Shown here one piece after another: positions 1 through 7,399 of a DNA stretch of 34,932 bases (the stretch's first letter is position 1; every line of letters starts with the position of its first letter). The notes beneath the pieces are model-generated. The model searched no databases, had not been told where the DNA came from, and saw nothing but the letters and a program-made list of their open reading frames with translations. The stretch is from an uncultured Lachnospiraceae bacterium (GTDB lineage: Bacteria > Bacillota > Clostridia > Lachnospirales > Lachnospiraceae). Made by a program: the position numbers and the translations under genes. The stretch is from the NCBI GenBank assembly GCA_910588535.1, contig CAJUOO010000031.1, positions 1-34,932 of the forward strand, in the 5' to 3' direction.

Positions 1-57
1 TGCAAAATAAGGAAATTTTTTATTTAATTGTGTTTAAGAAGTGGCAAACTCGGGATG

Positions 58-119
58 TTATAAGATAGTGCTACGTGTATACAATACCTTGTATAATTAA
101 ATCTTATAGCAACAGCCCC
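58..119 (-). repeat. Family D repeat, copy 1
   Basis: On the minus strand this stretch reads GGGGCTGTTGCTATAAG and onward. It matches 34764-34825 at 60 of 62 positions, in the opposite orientation, so the same unit lies near both ends of the window. The match stops sharply on both sides. The GGGGCTGTTGCA-like end resembles the terminal repeats of some insertion sequences (IS6 and ISL3 types carry CTGTTGCA cores), but no transposase gene is near. It may be a remnant or small mobile unit; that part is inference. Confidence 0.85.
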
Positions 120-163
120 ATTTTTTGGATATTTTTGTCTCTGAATTTATAGATAAAAAATGA

Positions 164-192
164 TTGAGAACCGTCAATCTACATGATATAAT
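164..192 (+). promoter_or_regulatory. Sigma-A type promoter upstream of the YitT gene
   Basis: TTGAGA at 164-169 and a consensus TATAAT at 187-192 are separated by 17 nt. The start codon lies about 100 nt downstream. The leader between them contains a TTTTAGCTAAAA palindrome and a repeated TCTTTTAGCT, which could form a weak hairpin. No known riboswitch was recognised. Confidence 0.7.
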
Positions 193-294
193 AGGGCAGG
201 ATAATTAGAAAGGTCTTTTAGCTAAAAATATTTCTTTTCTTTTAGCTGATAAGTATTAACAAAGTACCTGAGATAACATTAGGAGGAACCACCG

Positions 295-1155
295 ATGGAA
301 TTTGATTTAAAAAAGGATGGCAAAAGAATTATCGTAATATGTCTCGCTGCTGTTCTTATGGCAGTCAATATAAAGACTTTTGTGCGGGCAGGAGGACTGT
401 ATCCGGGCGGTGCAACAGGACTTACCATATTGATCCAACGAGTGTTTGAGATATTTTTTCATATCACTCTCCCATATACAGCGATCAACCTGCTTCTCAA
501 CGCCATTCCCATATATATCGGTTTTCGTTATATTGGAAAAAAATTTACGCTTTATTCCTGTTTGATGATTGTTCTGACCAGCGTGCTGACAGATATTATT
601 CCAGCCTACGCCATCACCTATGACACACTTCTTATCAGCATATTTGGCGGAATTATTAATGGTCTTGTCATTAGCCTGTGTCTGCTTATGAACGCGACAA
701 CTGGCGGAACGGATTTTATCTCCATCTACCTCTCCTCCAAAAGAGGTATGGATTCATGGAACCTTGTTCTGGGGCTTAATGTAATTATCTTGTCCATGGC
801 CGGGTTTTTATTTGGCTGGGAGAAGGCATTATATTCCATTATCTTTCAATATGCCTCCACGCAAATTCTTCATATATTGTATAAAAGATACCAGAAGCAA
901 ACTCTTTTTATAGTGACTAACAAAACTAAAGAAATCTGCAATGCTATTTTCTCCATAAGCAATCACGGAGCGACCATCTTAGACGGGGAGGGCTCTTATG
1001 AGCATCAAGAGCGCCATATTGTCTACTCTGTTGTATCAGAGGAGGAGTGCAGAAAAGTTATTCATGCTGTAAGGGAAATTGATCCTGCATCTTTTATTAA
1101 TGTGATAAAAACGGCAGAGCTTTCTGGGCGCTTCTATCAGCGCCCCACAGAATAA
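295..1155 (+). CDS. YitT family membrane protein
   Basis: This 286-residue protein has the YitT layout: five or six hydrophobic segments over roughly residues 10-190, with the conserved stretches GGLYPGGATG near residue 33 and NATTGGTDF near residue 133. A soluble C-terminal DUF2179 domain follows at about residues 203-280. YitT proteins are inner-membrane proteins of unknown substrate; some relatives have been suggested to be transporters, but no reaction is established. AGGAGG at 281-286 supports the ATG at 295. The gene is convergent with the MATE gene and the two coding ends overlap by 19 nt (1137-1155), so they share 3' sequence and there is no room for a separate terminator. Family assignment is firm; function is not known. 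Confidence 0.92.
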   Translation: MEFDLKKDGKRIIVICLAAVLMAVNIKTFVRAGGLYPGGATGLTILIQRVFEIFFHITLPYTAINLLLNAIPIYIGFRYIGKKFTLYSCLMIVLTSVLTDIIPAYAITYDTLLISIFGGIINGLVISLCLLMNATTGGTDFISIYLSSKRGMDSWNLVLGLNVIILSMAGFLFGWEKALYSIIFQYASTQILHILYKRYQKQTLFIVTNKTKEICNAIFSISNHGATILDGEGSYEHQERHIVYSVVSEEECRKVIHAVREIDPASFINVIKTAELSGRFYQRPTE

Positions 1156-2477
1156 TGATATTTTTCTTTATTGGCTACAAAAAATATCACTGTCACCAAT
1201 AATGCGAGAAATTCTGCCACAGCGATGGCGAGCCAAATGCCATCTATCCCCATAAGAACTGGAAGTATTGTTATCACGATAATCTGAAATACAAGAGTCC
1301 GCATAAAGGAGATAACCGCTGATATCAGTCCGCTTCCAAGAGCCGTAAAAAATGCAGAGCCCCATACATTAATTCCCATCACAGCAAACGCGATCGCATA
1401 TAGGCGAAATCCATGGCAAGTCATGGCGAATAGCTCTGCATCATAGCTTGCGAATACTGCCACCAAGGGTACTGTAAGCAGCTCAGCAAGCAATGTTAGT
1501 AACAGCCCAGAGCCTCCCATCAGTACTAAGCTTTTGCCATACAGATTTCTAAGTTCCCTGTAATTACCAGCCCCATAATGATAGCCAATCACTGGCGCGC
1601 TACCAATCGAATAACCAAAGAAAATTGCCATAAAGACAAAGTTCACGTACATGATAATGCCATACGCAGCAACGCCATTCTCCCCAGCAAGTTTCATAAG
1701 CTGAAAATTATAGAGAATATTAATAAGTGATGTAGATAGATTTGTCACCATCTCTGATGAGCCATTCCCAAATGTTTTAAGCAATATTCTTCTATCAGGC
1801 ATCGCCTTTGTCAGATGCAGAAGACTGTCGTTTTTCCTCAAGAAATATACCAGCGGGATTATACCGCCCACCAACTGTCCAATTCCAGTTGCAAGTGCGG
1901 CCCCAGCAATACCCCAGCGAAACACAGCAATAAAAAGATAGTCCAATACCACATTTGTAACTCCTGCTGCCACGGATACCTTAAGGCTTAAGGATGGTTT
2001 TTCTGCAGTAACAAAAAAACTTTGAAAAATATTTTGTAGCACAAAGGGTGTCAATGCAAAATATAAAAGCCTGCTGTACACAACACAATTTTGAAGAAGT
2101 TCTCCTTCTGCTCCAAGCAGAACAGAGATTGGCTCTGCAAAGACAAATCCTATTAAGGACAACACAATACTTAATACTACCGCAAAATACACCAACATAG
2201 AGAAATATTGATTGGCCTTCTCCTTTTTTCCTTCTCCAAGTGCCTGCGAGACAACAGCACTTCCCCCTGTCCCAATCATGGTTCCTATGGCTCCAAGTGC
2301 CATACAAACTGGCATAACCAAATTCACCGCAGCAAATGGTGTTTTTCCAACATAATTAGACACAAAAAAACCATCTACTATACTATATAATGAAGTACAG
2401 ATCATCATCAGTACAGGAGACAACACAAATTGAAGCAATCTTTTGTAAGTAAAATGATCTGATAATTGTATTCTCAT
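1137..2477 (-). CDS. MATE family multidrug/sodium antiporter
   Basis: This is a polytopic membrane protein of about 446 residues with about twelve hydrophobic segments, organised as two MatE halves. Recognisable stretches are YSIVDGFFVSNYVG near the N-terminus and GTGGSAVVSQALGEGKKEKA, typical of Bacteroidota/Firmicutes MATE pumps. The family exports drugs or metabolites using a Na+ or H+ gradient. A GTG at 2492 would give five extra residues, but AAGGAAGA lies inside that extension, six or seven nt before the ATG at 2477, so 2477 is preferred. The MarR-type regulator gene lies just upstream on the same strand, so the pump is probably co-transcribed with and repressed by it. The 190-nt gap between them is unusually structured. 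Substrate cannot be inferred. Confidence 0.93.
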   Translation of the reverse strand: MRIQLSDHFTYKRLLQFVLSPVLMMICTSLYSIVDGFFVSNYVGKTPFAAVNLVMPVCMALGAIGTMIGTGGSAVVSQALGEGKKEKANQYFSMLVYFAVVLSIVLSLIGFVFAEPISVLLGAEGELLQNCVVYSRLLYFALTPFVLQNIFQSFFVTAEKPSLSLKVSVAAGVTNVVLDYLFIAVFRWGIAGAALATGIGQLVGGIIPLVYFLRKNDSLLHLTKAMPDRRILLKTFGNGSSEMVTNLSTSLINILYNFQLMKLAGENGVAAYGIIMYVNFVFMAIFFGYSIGSAPVIGYHYGAGNYRELRNLYGKSLVLMGGSGLLLTLLAELLTVPLVAVFASYDAELFAMTCHGFRLYAIAFAVMGINVWGSAFFTALGSGLISAVISFMRTLVFQIIVITILPVLMGIDGIWLAIAVAEFLALLVTVIFFVANKEKYHYSVGR

Positions 2478-2500
2478 AGTTCTTCCTTTCACATACTTTT

Positions 2501-2541
2501 AATTTGTACGCCTGCTAAAGCAGGCGGATGGGGTTATTGTG
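2501..2541 (+). repeat. Family C repeat, copy 1
   Basis: The stretch holds the perfect hairpin CCTGCTAAAGCAGG followed by CGGATGGGGTTATTGTG. Related sequence occurs at 4195-4262 (plus) and 22315-22370 (minus). All three are intergenic. This copy lies between the MATE start and the structured segment at 2559-2669, so it is in the 5' leader of the MATE message. Confidence 0.75.
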
Positions 2542-2558
2542 AGAAGAACTTCTAATCA

Positions 2559-2669
2559 CTGACAGCAAGAGCTGCTTCATGAAGAAATTCTAAGTCTCAC
2601 GCAAGTGAATGCCTAAAATGCGGCATTCTCTATATAGATTTAAGATTCCGCAAAGCGGAATCATGTCAG
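2559..2669. other. Multi-stem structured intergenic segment
   Basis: The outer sequences CTGACA (2559-2564) and TGTCAG (2664-2669) pair. Enclosed are TCAC-GCAA-GTGA (2597-2608), GAATGCC/GGCATTC (2607-2613 with 2622-2628) and a perfect 7-bp stem GATTCCG-CAAAG-CGGAATC (2644-2662). CTTCATGAAG adds another short palindrome. The first two inner stems overlap by two bases and so would compete or stack. The layout is that of a junction RNA rather than a simple terminator. It lies in the 5' leader of the MATE gene. It may be a regulatory RNA element or a dispersed structured repeat; no Rfam family was recognised. Confidence 0.6.
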
Positions 2670-2682
2670 TTAGCATGAAAAG

Positions 2683-3123
2683 TTATTGTTCTCTCTTTTC
2701 AAATTCCTCGCATAGATAATCGGAAAAATGCTCCATCGCCTCCACAAATTCTGGAGAAAATTCCCGCTGTGTTCTTTCCATCGCCTGCTGCTCCGCCTCA
2801 TATACAATGGAAAGTATCTTATTGACATAATTCTGTCCATTTTCTGTAAGGCAGATCGTTTTTTCTTTTGTGTGCTTTCCGGGAACTAAATTCACATACC
2901 CAATATCTATCAATTCCTTGATTATTGTGCTGATTGTTGTCTTGGGAATCAACCATTGTCTACAAATCTGCTTCTGTGAATGAGGCTGCCCATCATCTAA
3001 TGCATACAAAACTGCCAGAGTATTCTCATTGATGCCCATTTTCTTTGCAAAATAATAATACACTCCATCTATCTTATTTATGGCAAGCATAAAGCGCCGT
3101 ATTTCACTATCATAATTCTTCAT
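2683..3123 (-). CDS. MarR family transcriptional regulator
   Basis: The 146-residue length and layout fit MarR: a winged helix-turn-helix over about residues 35-100, including the recognition region QKQICRQWLIPKTTISTIIKEL and the wing ending in KEKTICLTENGQ. N- and C-terminal helices form the dimer interface. MarR proteins bind inverted repeats as dimers and are released by small ligands. AAGGAGGAAT precedes the ATG. The promoter just upstream carries a perfect 16-bp inverted repeat over its -10 and spacer, so autorepression is very likely. The MATE gene follows on the same strand, and MarR-MATE pairs are common, which suggests control of the pump. The ligand cannot be inferred. Confidence 0.93.
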   Translation of the reverse strand: MKNYDSEIRRFMLAINKIDGVYYYFAKKMGINENTLAVLYALDDGQPHSQKQICRQWLIPKTTISTIIKELIDIGYVNLVPGKHTKEKTICLTENGQNYVNKILSIVYEAEQQAMERTQREFSPEFVEAMEHFSDYLCEEFEKREQ

Positions 3124-3142
3124 TCTATTCCTCCTTAATTAA

Positions 3143-3194
3143 AATACGGATTCGTACTAAAAGTGATTATAGTACGAATCCGTATTATTGTCAA
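3143..3194 (-). promoter_or_regulatory. marR promoter with overlapping operator
   Basis: On the minus strand a consensus TTGACA (3189-3194) and consensus TATAAT (3166-3171) are 17 nt apart. The operator arms AATACGGATTCGTACT (3171-3186) and AGTACGAATCCGTATT (3143-3158) are perfect 16-nt inverted repeats with a 12-nt spacer. They cover the promoter spacer, touch the -10 and extend beyond it. Each arm also contains its own small dyad TACG-N4-CGTA. Binding here would block RNA polymerase. The assignment to the adjacent MarR protein is inferred from position. Confidence 0.88.
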
Positions 3195-3263
3195 GTATTC
3201 TTTTTATTCAATTGCTTTCTCTGACAAAATGCTGGTTCTTTTCCAAAAAGTCGCGTCTATCCC

Positions 3264-3998
3264 CTAATCTTTCGCAGAGCAGCCGTGTGCGATTGCTTTT
3301 CTGACAAATTCTGCTGTCCCATCCCCTCCTGCTTTATCAATCGATTTTTTCATACGCTCATCACCCACATACATATCACCTAAATTGCTGAAAATTTCAT
3401 CTGTACAATTATAATAATTTTCTGTAATAAAGGATTGTATCGCCCTTATCTTCTCCTGAACCTTATCATGATCAGGAGAGAGTGATCGAAGCGCTCCTAT
3501 ATCGGCAAATAATGTCATTAACCCACTGGCAGCATCCATCTGCTCTCGCTTTGTCATGTTTATCGTCCTTTCCTGATATTCTTGATACGCTTTTGTATTT
3601 CCCCAACGTTCTCTCACCTCTTTTTTGTACTGTTCCATCTCAGAATATTGAAATGTGTTAAAATCCATATGATCCACTCCTTTTTCTTTTATTTTGTAAG
3701 CGAGGGAAATAAGTTCCCCTATATGTTTCTGTTGCATCTTTAACAGCTTAATTTGTTGTGTGAGTGCCTCCCCAGAATCAAAATTAGGATTATCCAGCAT
3801 CACCTTGATCTCCTTTAATGGGAACCTTAATTCTCGAAACATTAAAATATTTTGTAAGCGGCAGAGCGACACATCATCATATAAGCGATAACCTGCTTCT
3901 GTTATCTCAGCCGGCTTTAACAGATCAATCGCGTCATAGTGATGCAGTGCCCGGACACTCACCCCCGTAAGTCTGCTCACTTCATGTACAGTCCACAT
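3264..3998 (-). CDS. MerR family regulator with TipAS-type ligand domain
   Basis: The N-terminal MerR winged helix is clear at about residues 1-70: WTVHEVSRLTGVSVRALHHY, then LLKPAEITEAGYRLY. A dimerisation coiled coil follows at about residues 75-110. The C-terminal 120 residues (YKKEVRERWGNTKAYQEY onward) match the TipAS antibiotic-recognition domain, as in TipAL and Mta. MerR proteins activate promoters with over-long spacers by twisting the DNA. TipAS members respond to drug-like ligands, and many lack the cysteine used for covalent thiopeptide capture. The gene is alone and oriented like marR-MATE. Its own promoter has a TAACGTTA-centred dyad, suggesting autoregulation. The start follows GGGAGGG. 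Confidence 0.93.
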   Translation of the reverse strand: MWTVHEVSRLTGVSVRALHHYDAIDLLKPAEITEAGYRLYDDVSLCRLQNILMFRELRFPLKEIKVMLDNPNFDSGEALTQQIKLLKMQQKHIGELISLAYKIKEKGVDHMDFNTFQYSEMEQYKKEVRERWGNTKAYQEYQERTINMTKREQMDAASGLMTLFADIGALRSLSPDHDKVQEKIRAIQSFITENYYNCTDEIFSNLGDMYVGDERMKKSIDKAGGDGTAEFVRKAIAHGCSAKD

Positions 3999-4020
3999 AT
4001 AGAACCCTCCCTTCTTTTCT

Positions 4021-4051
4021 ATGATATACTATGACGTAACGTTAGAGTCAA
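4021..4051 (-). promoter_or_regulatory. Probable MerR-type promoter and operator
   Basis: On the minus strand TTGACT (4046-4051) is followed by TATATC with a 17-nt spacer or TATCAT with a 19-nt spacer. The spacer contains CTAACGTTACG around the palindrome TAACGTTA, and TGAC/GTCA half sites flank it. A 19-nt spacer with a central dyad is the hallmark of MerR-controlled promoters. The pairing with the adjacent regulator is inferred. Confidence 0.6.
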
Positions 4052-4057
4052 GATATC

Positions 4058-4187
4058 AATTGAAAAATTATGTTAATGTACTAATTCTTCAATCGGCAAT
4101 TTGAGTCAGAGCTTGAAATATACCTTGATCGCAGTCGGAAATACTCAATTTCCGGCGTGTGTCATCGCAGGAAACTGCTCTGACATG
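4058..4187 (+). repeat. Family B structured repeat, copy 1
   Basis: About 130 nt aligns along its whole length with 11117-11245. Three stems recur: a leading ATTGAAAAAT...TTCTTCAAT stem, an inner TCGGAAAT/ATTTCCGG stem, and an enclosing GTCAGAG/CTCTGAC stem. In copy 2 the last becomes GTCAGAG/CTCTGGC, a change that keeps pairing as G-U. The inner loop sequences differ while the stems hold. No coding potential is evident. It is immediately followed by a family C repeat. Confidence 0.8.
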
Positions 4188-4194
4188 AACGATG

Positions 4195-4262
4195 AATGTG
4201 AAATATAAGTTTCACATCCTGATCTATAACCCTGCTAAAGCAGGAAGATATGGATTATTGTG
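4195..4262 (+). repeat. Family C repeat, copy 2
   Basis: This is the fullest plus-strand copy. It has hairpin GTGAAATATAAGTTTCAC, the linker ATCCTGATCTATAAC, hairpin CCTGCTAAAGCAGG, and a tail ending TTATTGTG. The tail's TTGTG forms most of the -35 of the promoter for the next gene, so the repeat appears to supply a promoter part. Confidence 0.75.
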
Positions 4263-4286
4263 CGGAATCTTTTTTTGTGATATAAT
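4258..4286 (+). promoter_or_regulatory. Promoter of the zinc-ribbon/LRR protein gene
   Basis: TTGTGC (4258-4263) and a consensus TATAAT (4281-4286) are 17 nt apart. The start codon lies about 70 nt downstream. The -35 falls in the end of the family C repeat. Confidence 0.65.
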
Positions 4287-4357
4287 AATAACAATATTTC
4301 GAGTGAGCACCAAGGTAGTTTGCCTATATTTGCTTTAATTTCAAAGAGGAAAAGGAT

Positions 4358-6271
4358 ATGAAAATAGTTGAAATCAAATGTCCTTCCTGTGGCGGAAAGC
4401 TTAAGATGGAAGGAAAAGAAACGAAATTAGTGACCTGTGAATATTGCGGAAATCAATTTCTTCTGGATGATGAAAAAAAACAAAATATCACCAATTACAA
4501 TATATACCAGCACACTCCCAGCACCAGTGCCGGAAAAACCAGCTCTTCTGGCAACACAACACCCCTCTATATTGCAATGGCAGCACTTGTGGTACTGGGA
4601 GGTTTTGCAGCCGTGGCAGCACTGCTTATTAATAAGCCTGCACAGGAACCAGATAAGCCAATATTGGCAACCTATGCCACATCTCAGCCGCAGACACAAA
4701 AAAGCCTGCCACAAACCAGTGAGCTATATCAGCTTTTATTAGAAACCTTTGGGGAGGAACTCACAAATATCACTTATATAAAGATCACCACTACCACGGA
4801 TCAGTCACAGATATTATATAGCTTTGATGATCCTTATGGAGCATCTCCAGACATCAGAGAGCTTATTCTGCCCAAGGCAACATGGAACGGAAATGATTTC
4901 CAATACTTTACCGGACTTGTGCGTCTGGAAAGCACATACAAAATACCTGATAAAACCGATCTATCAGGTCTGACAAAGCTTCAAGGTATATTGACTAGCG
5001 GAATGACACCCTCACAGATAGCCAAGATGGTGGCAGATCCAGCGCAGATCAAAGAACTTAGTCTGCGCGATCCAGACTCTATGGAGGGAATCACAGAATT
5101 ATCTGAACTGGAAATACTTTCTGTCAGAAATATGCCAGATCAAAACCTCAAACAATTAGTGACACTAAAACATTTAAAGGAGCTTTCCCTTGAGGACACC
5201 AACTCATCCTCCAGCATAATCTCCAATAACAAACAAAGAGTTGAGGATTATTCCGCGGTATCTGCCATCACAAGCTTAGAATCCTTATCCATTCATTCTG
5301 ATCTAATCAAGGATCTAGGATTTCTAAAAGGGATGTCCCAGCTAAAGTCCTTAACCATTGATGATACCTCTGTTATAAATTTAGAACCAATAAAAGAACT
5401 TTCTGGCTTACAAAGTCTTACTCTTATAGACAACAGCAAGGCCAAGGACTATGAATCTGTCTCTCTACTTACAGGGCTTATCGAGCTTACTATAGATAAA
5501 TCAAGCTCGCAGCCTGATCCAGATCTGTCCGCTCTCACAGCTCTGGAAAGATTAGAGATCAGTGGATTCATGTCCATGACACCTCTAAAAGGGCTTATAG
5601 CACTCAAAGATCTCTCTATTCATGGCTGCTCCGCGGATAATGTGGATGTACTTTCCTCCCTGTCAGGAGTGGAGAGGCTAACTTTTTATTCTGTCTGGAG
5701 CGCAGGTGGAAATCTTCGGAACCTAAACTTTATAGATGGCATGACAAACCTAAAATACGCCAATTTCAGCGGGAGCACAGGATTGAGCAGTATCGGGAGC
5801 TCTCACCATCCTCTGGAAGTATATGGCGACATCTCTTCCATCTTCAATCATCCCGGACTGGAAGAGCTCTACCTAAACAGTGGCATGTTTGAGATAAACT
5901 TTGATCGGATTGCGGAAAATCCCACTCTCCGCATTTTAGAGCTAAATGATATAGAGCTGCATAAGAATTTTCATGTAGAGTCCTATTCTGGTATAACAAA
6001 TGTGTGGTATGATGATGTTGTTTTTACAGAACATCTTGACTTTCTTCTAAAATTTCCGAACTTAGAAGAATTATCTCTGATGGGAAATGAACTTGCAGGC
6101 TTGGAATTTACACGTGGATTAAAAAAGATCTCTCACTTAAATGTGGCAGATAATTATATTACGGATCTCTCTGCGCTGCTTCAGGCAGAGAACTTAAGAT
6201 ATCTCAACGTAAAGGACAACCCTGTAGGTGAAGTAAACGGTTTTAAAGATTCTGTGCAGATTGTACAATAA
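4358..6271 (+). CDS. Zinc-ribbon, single-TM, leucine-rich repeat protein
   Basis: This 637-residue protein has three visible parts. A CxxC-x15-CxxC zinc ribbon lies at the N-terminus (C8, C11, C27, C30). A Ser/Thr-rich linker leads to one membrane segment at about residues 68-91. A large C-terminal region from about residue 180 onward has many LxxLxxLxL units (ITELSELEILSVRNM, ISHLNVADNYITDLSALL), typical of leucine-rich repeats. With no signal peptide, the ribbon would face the cytoplasm and the repeats the outside, suggesting ligand or surface binding outside and a partner contact inside; this is inference. AGAGGAAAAGG precedes the ATG. The gene stands alone with its own promoter. No specific function was recognised. 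Confidence 0.88.
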   Translation: MKIVEIKCPSCGGKLKMEGKETKLVTCEYCGNQFLLDDEKKQNITNYNIYQHTPSTSAGKTSSSGNTTPLYIAMAALVVLGGFAAVAALLINKPAQEPDKPILATYATSQPQTQKSLPQTSELYQLLLETFGEELTNITYIKITTTTDQSQILYSFDDPYGASPDIRELILPKATWNGNDFQYFTGLVRLESTYKIPDKTDLSGLTKLQGILTSGMTPSQIAKMVADPAQIKELSLRDPDSMEGITELSELEILSVRNMPDQNLKQLVTLKHLKELSLEDTNSSSSIISNNKQRVEDYSAVSAITSLESLSIHSDLIKDLGFLKGMSQLKSLTIDDTSVINLEPIKELSGLQSLTLIDNSKAKDYESVSLLTGLIELTIDKSSSQPDPDLSALTALERLEISGFMSMTPLKGLIALKDLSIHGCSADNVDVLSSLSGVERLTFYSVWSAGGNLRNLNFIDGMTNLKYANFSGSTGLSSIGSSHHPLEVYGDISSIFNHPGLEELYLNSGMFEINFDRIAENPTLRILELNDIELHKNFHVESYSGITNVWYDDVVFTEHLDFLLKFPNLEELSLMGNELAGLEFTRGLKKISHLNVADNYITDLSALLQAENLRYLNVKDNPVGEVNGFKDSVQIVQ

Positions 6272-6301
6272 ACGAATAGCACATTTTCTTGTCTCAAACT
6301 C

Positions 6302-6355
6302 TTATCGCAAAATAATACCTGTGATCGCAAGAATCACCCCACGCTCACTTAGCAT
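6302..6355 (-). CDS. Possible 17-residue hydrophobic peptide
   Basis: On the minus strand AAAGGAAACAG precedes an ATG at 6355 that opens a 17-codon frame, MLSERGVILAITGIILR. The product would be hydrophobic with charged ends. The ribosome site lies in the loop of the hairpin at 6333-6390 and the start codon abuts its stem. Small hydrophobic peptides in structured messages are known from type I toxins, but no promoter or antisense RNA was found, so this may be chance. Confidence 0.2.
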   Translation of the reverse strand: MLSERGVILAITGIILR

Positions 6356-6390
6356 CTGTTTCCTTTCTTACTAAATGAGCGCGGGGTGAT
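6333..6390 (-). terminator. Long hairpin between convergent LRR and recR genes
   Basis: Arms 6333-6352 and 6371-6390 form a 20-bp stem. In minus-strand RNA the two non-Watson-Crick positions become G-U pairs. In plus-strand RNA they are A-C mismatches, so the fold favours recR-side transcripts. There is no T-run after the stem in the minus direction, so it is not a textbook intrinsic terminator. It may be a transcript end stabiliser or the 5' structure of the tiny frame noted here. Confidence 0.5.
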
Positions 6391-6402
6391 AAAAACTTGT
6401 TT

Positions 6403-7002
6403 CTATAATTCTACTCTGCCTTCCAATGCTCGCAAAAGTGTTACTTCATCAATATATTCCAGATCTCCTCCAACAGGTACGCCGCTCGCAATCCGACTCA
6501 CTTTTATCCCTGTGGGTTTTATCAGTTTGCTGATGTACATCGCCGTCGTTTCTCCCTCCAAGCTGGAGTTTGTAGCTATAATAACTTCATTGATATCCTC
6601 TGCAGAAAGGCGCTGCATCAACTCCTTCAGCTTTATATCATTCGGCCCTATCCCAAGCATTGGAGAGATCGCACCGTGCAGAACATGATAGACACCCTCA
6701 TACTTACCTGTTTTCTCATAAGCCGCCAAATCTCTGGTATTCTCCACAACCATAATTGTGGCAGAATCTCTTCGAGAGCTGCTGCAGATTGGACAGTATT
6801 CCTGATCGGTGAGAGTAAAGCATTTTTTACAATATCTGACATTAATTTTCGCCTCTGATATCGTATTCACCAGTGCGTCCACTCGCTCTTTCGGCATATT
6901 GATTATATAAAATGCCAACCTCTGCGCTGATTTTGCACCTATCCCCGGCAGGGAAGACAATTCCTCTATTAACTTTGTAATCTGGCTGCTATAATAATCC
7001 AT
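6403..7002 (-). CDS. recR: Recombination mediator protein RecR
   Basis: At 199 residues this is the normal RecR length. It has the helix-hairpin-helix LSSLPGIGAKSAQRLAFY at residues 16-33, a four-Cys zinc finger (C58, C61, C70, C73) and a Toprim domain starting at VVENTRDLAAYE with SLEGETTAMYI further on. RecR works with RecF and RecO to load RecA on single-stranded gaps. It is last in the dnaX-ybaB-recR cluster, an order conserved across Firmicutes, with a 40-nt gap after ybaB. AGGATTATT before the ATG serves as ribosome site. Confidence 0.98.
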   Translation of the reverse strand: MDYYSSQITKLIEELSSLPGIGAKSAQRLAFYIINMPKERVDALVNTISEAKINVRYCKKCFTLTDQEYCPICSSSRRDSATIMVVENTRDLAAYEKTGKYEGVYHVLHGAISPMLGIGPNDIKLKELMQRLSAEDINEVIIATNSSLEGETTAMYISKLIKPTGIKVSRIASGVPVGGDLEYIDEVTLLRALEGRVEL

Positions 7003-7042
7003 AATAATCCTACTTTGGTTTTTCTTTCTTGTTCTTTTTTAT

Positions 7043-7396
7043 CTAGAATGGGAAACCACTGCCCAGACCGCCAAGTCCGCCCGTAAGTTTTGACATAGAC
7101 TCCTGTGATGCCTCCTCCGCTTTTCTCAGAGCTTCATTCGTCGCAGCCACAATCAGATCCTCCAGCATCTCAATATCTTCTGGATCGACCACTTCCTTGG
7201 AGAGCTGCACCTTAGTGACTTCCTTTTTGCCAGATACTGTCACCTCGACTGCACCTCCGCCTGCAGCTGCACTAAATTCCTTTGTCTCAAGCTCCTTTGC
7301 ATTTTCCTCCATCTGACGCTGCATCCTCTGTGCCTGCTTCATCAGATTGTTCATATTTCCCGGAACACCTCCCGGAAATCCGCCACGCTTTGCCAT
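7043..7396 (-). CDS. ybaB: YbaB/EbfC family nucleoid-associated protein
   Basis: The 117-residue protein has the family pattern: a Gly/Met-rich N-terminus (GGFPGGVPGNMNNLMKQAQ), the helical RMQRQMEENAKELE, then the core EFSAAAGGGAVEVTVSGK and VVDPEDIEMLEDLI, and a Gly-rich tail. YbaB dimers bind DNA and help organise the nucleoid. The ribosome site GAGGAGG lies inside the last codons of dnaX and only 3 nt separate the genes, so translation is probably coupled. The position between dnaX and recR is the conserved one. Confidence 0.97.
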   Translation of the reverse strand: MAKRGGFPGGVPGNMNNLMKQAQRMQRQMEENAKELETKEFSAAAGGGAVEVTVSGKKEVTKVQLSKEVVDPEDIEMLEDLIVAATNEALRKAEEASQESMSKLTGGLGGLGSGFPF

Positions 7397-7399
7397 TCC

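Noticed and set aside
200..290. Riboswitch in the YitT leader
   Set aside because: Only a short palindrome and a direct repeat are present. No known aptamer pattern was recognised.
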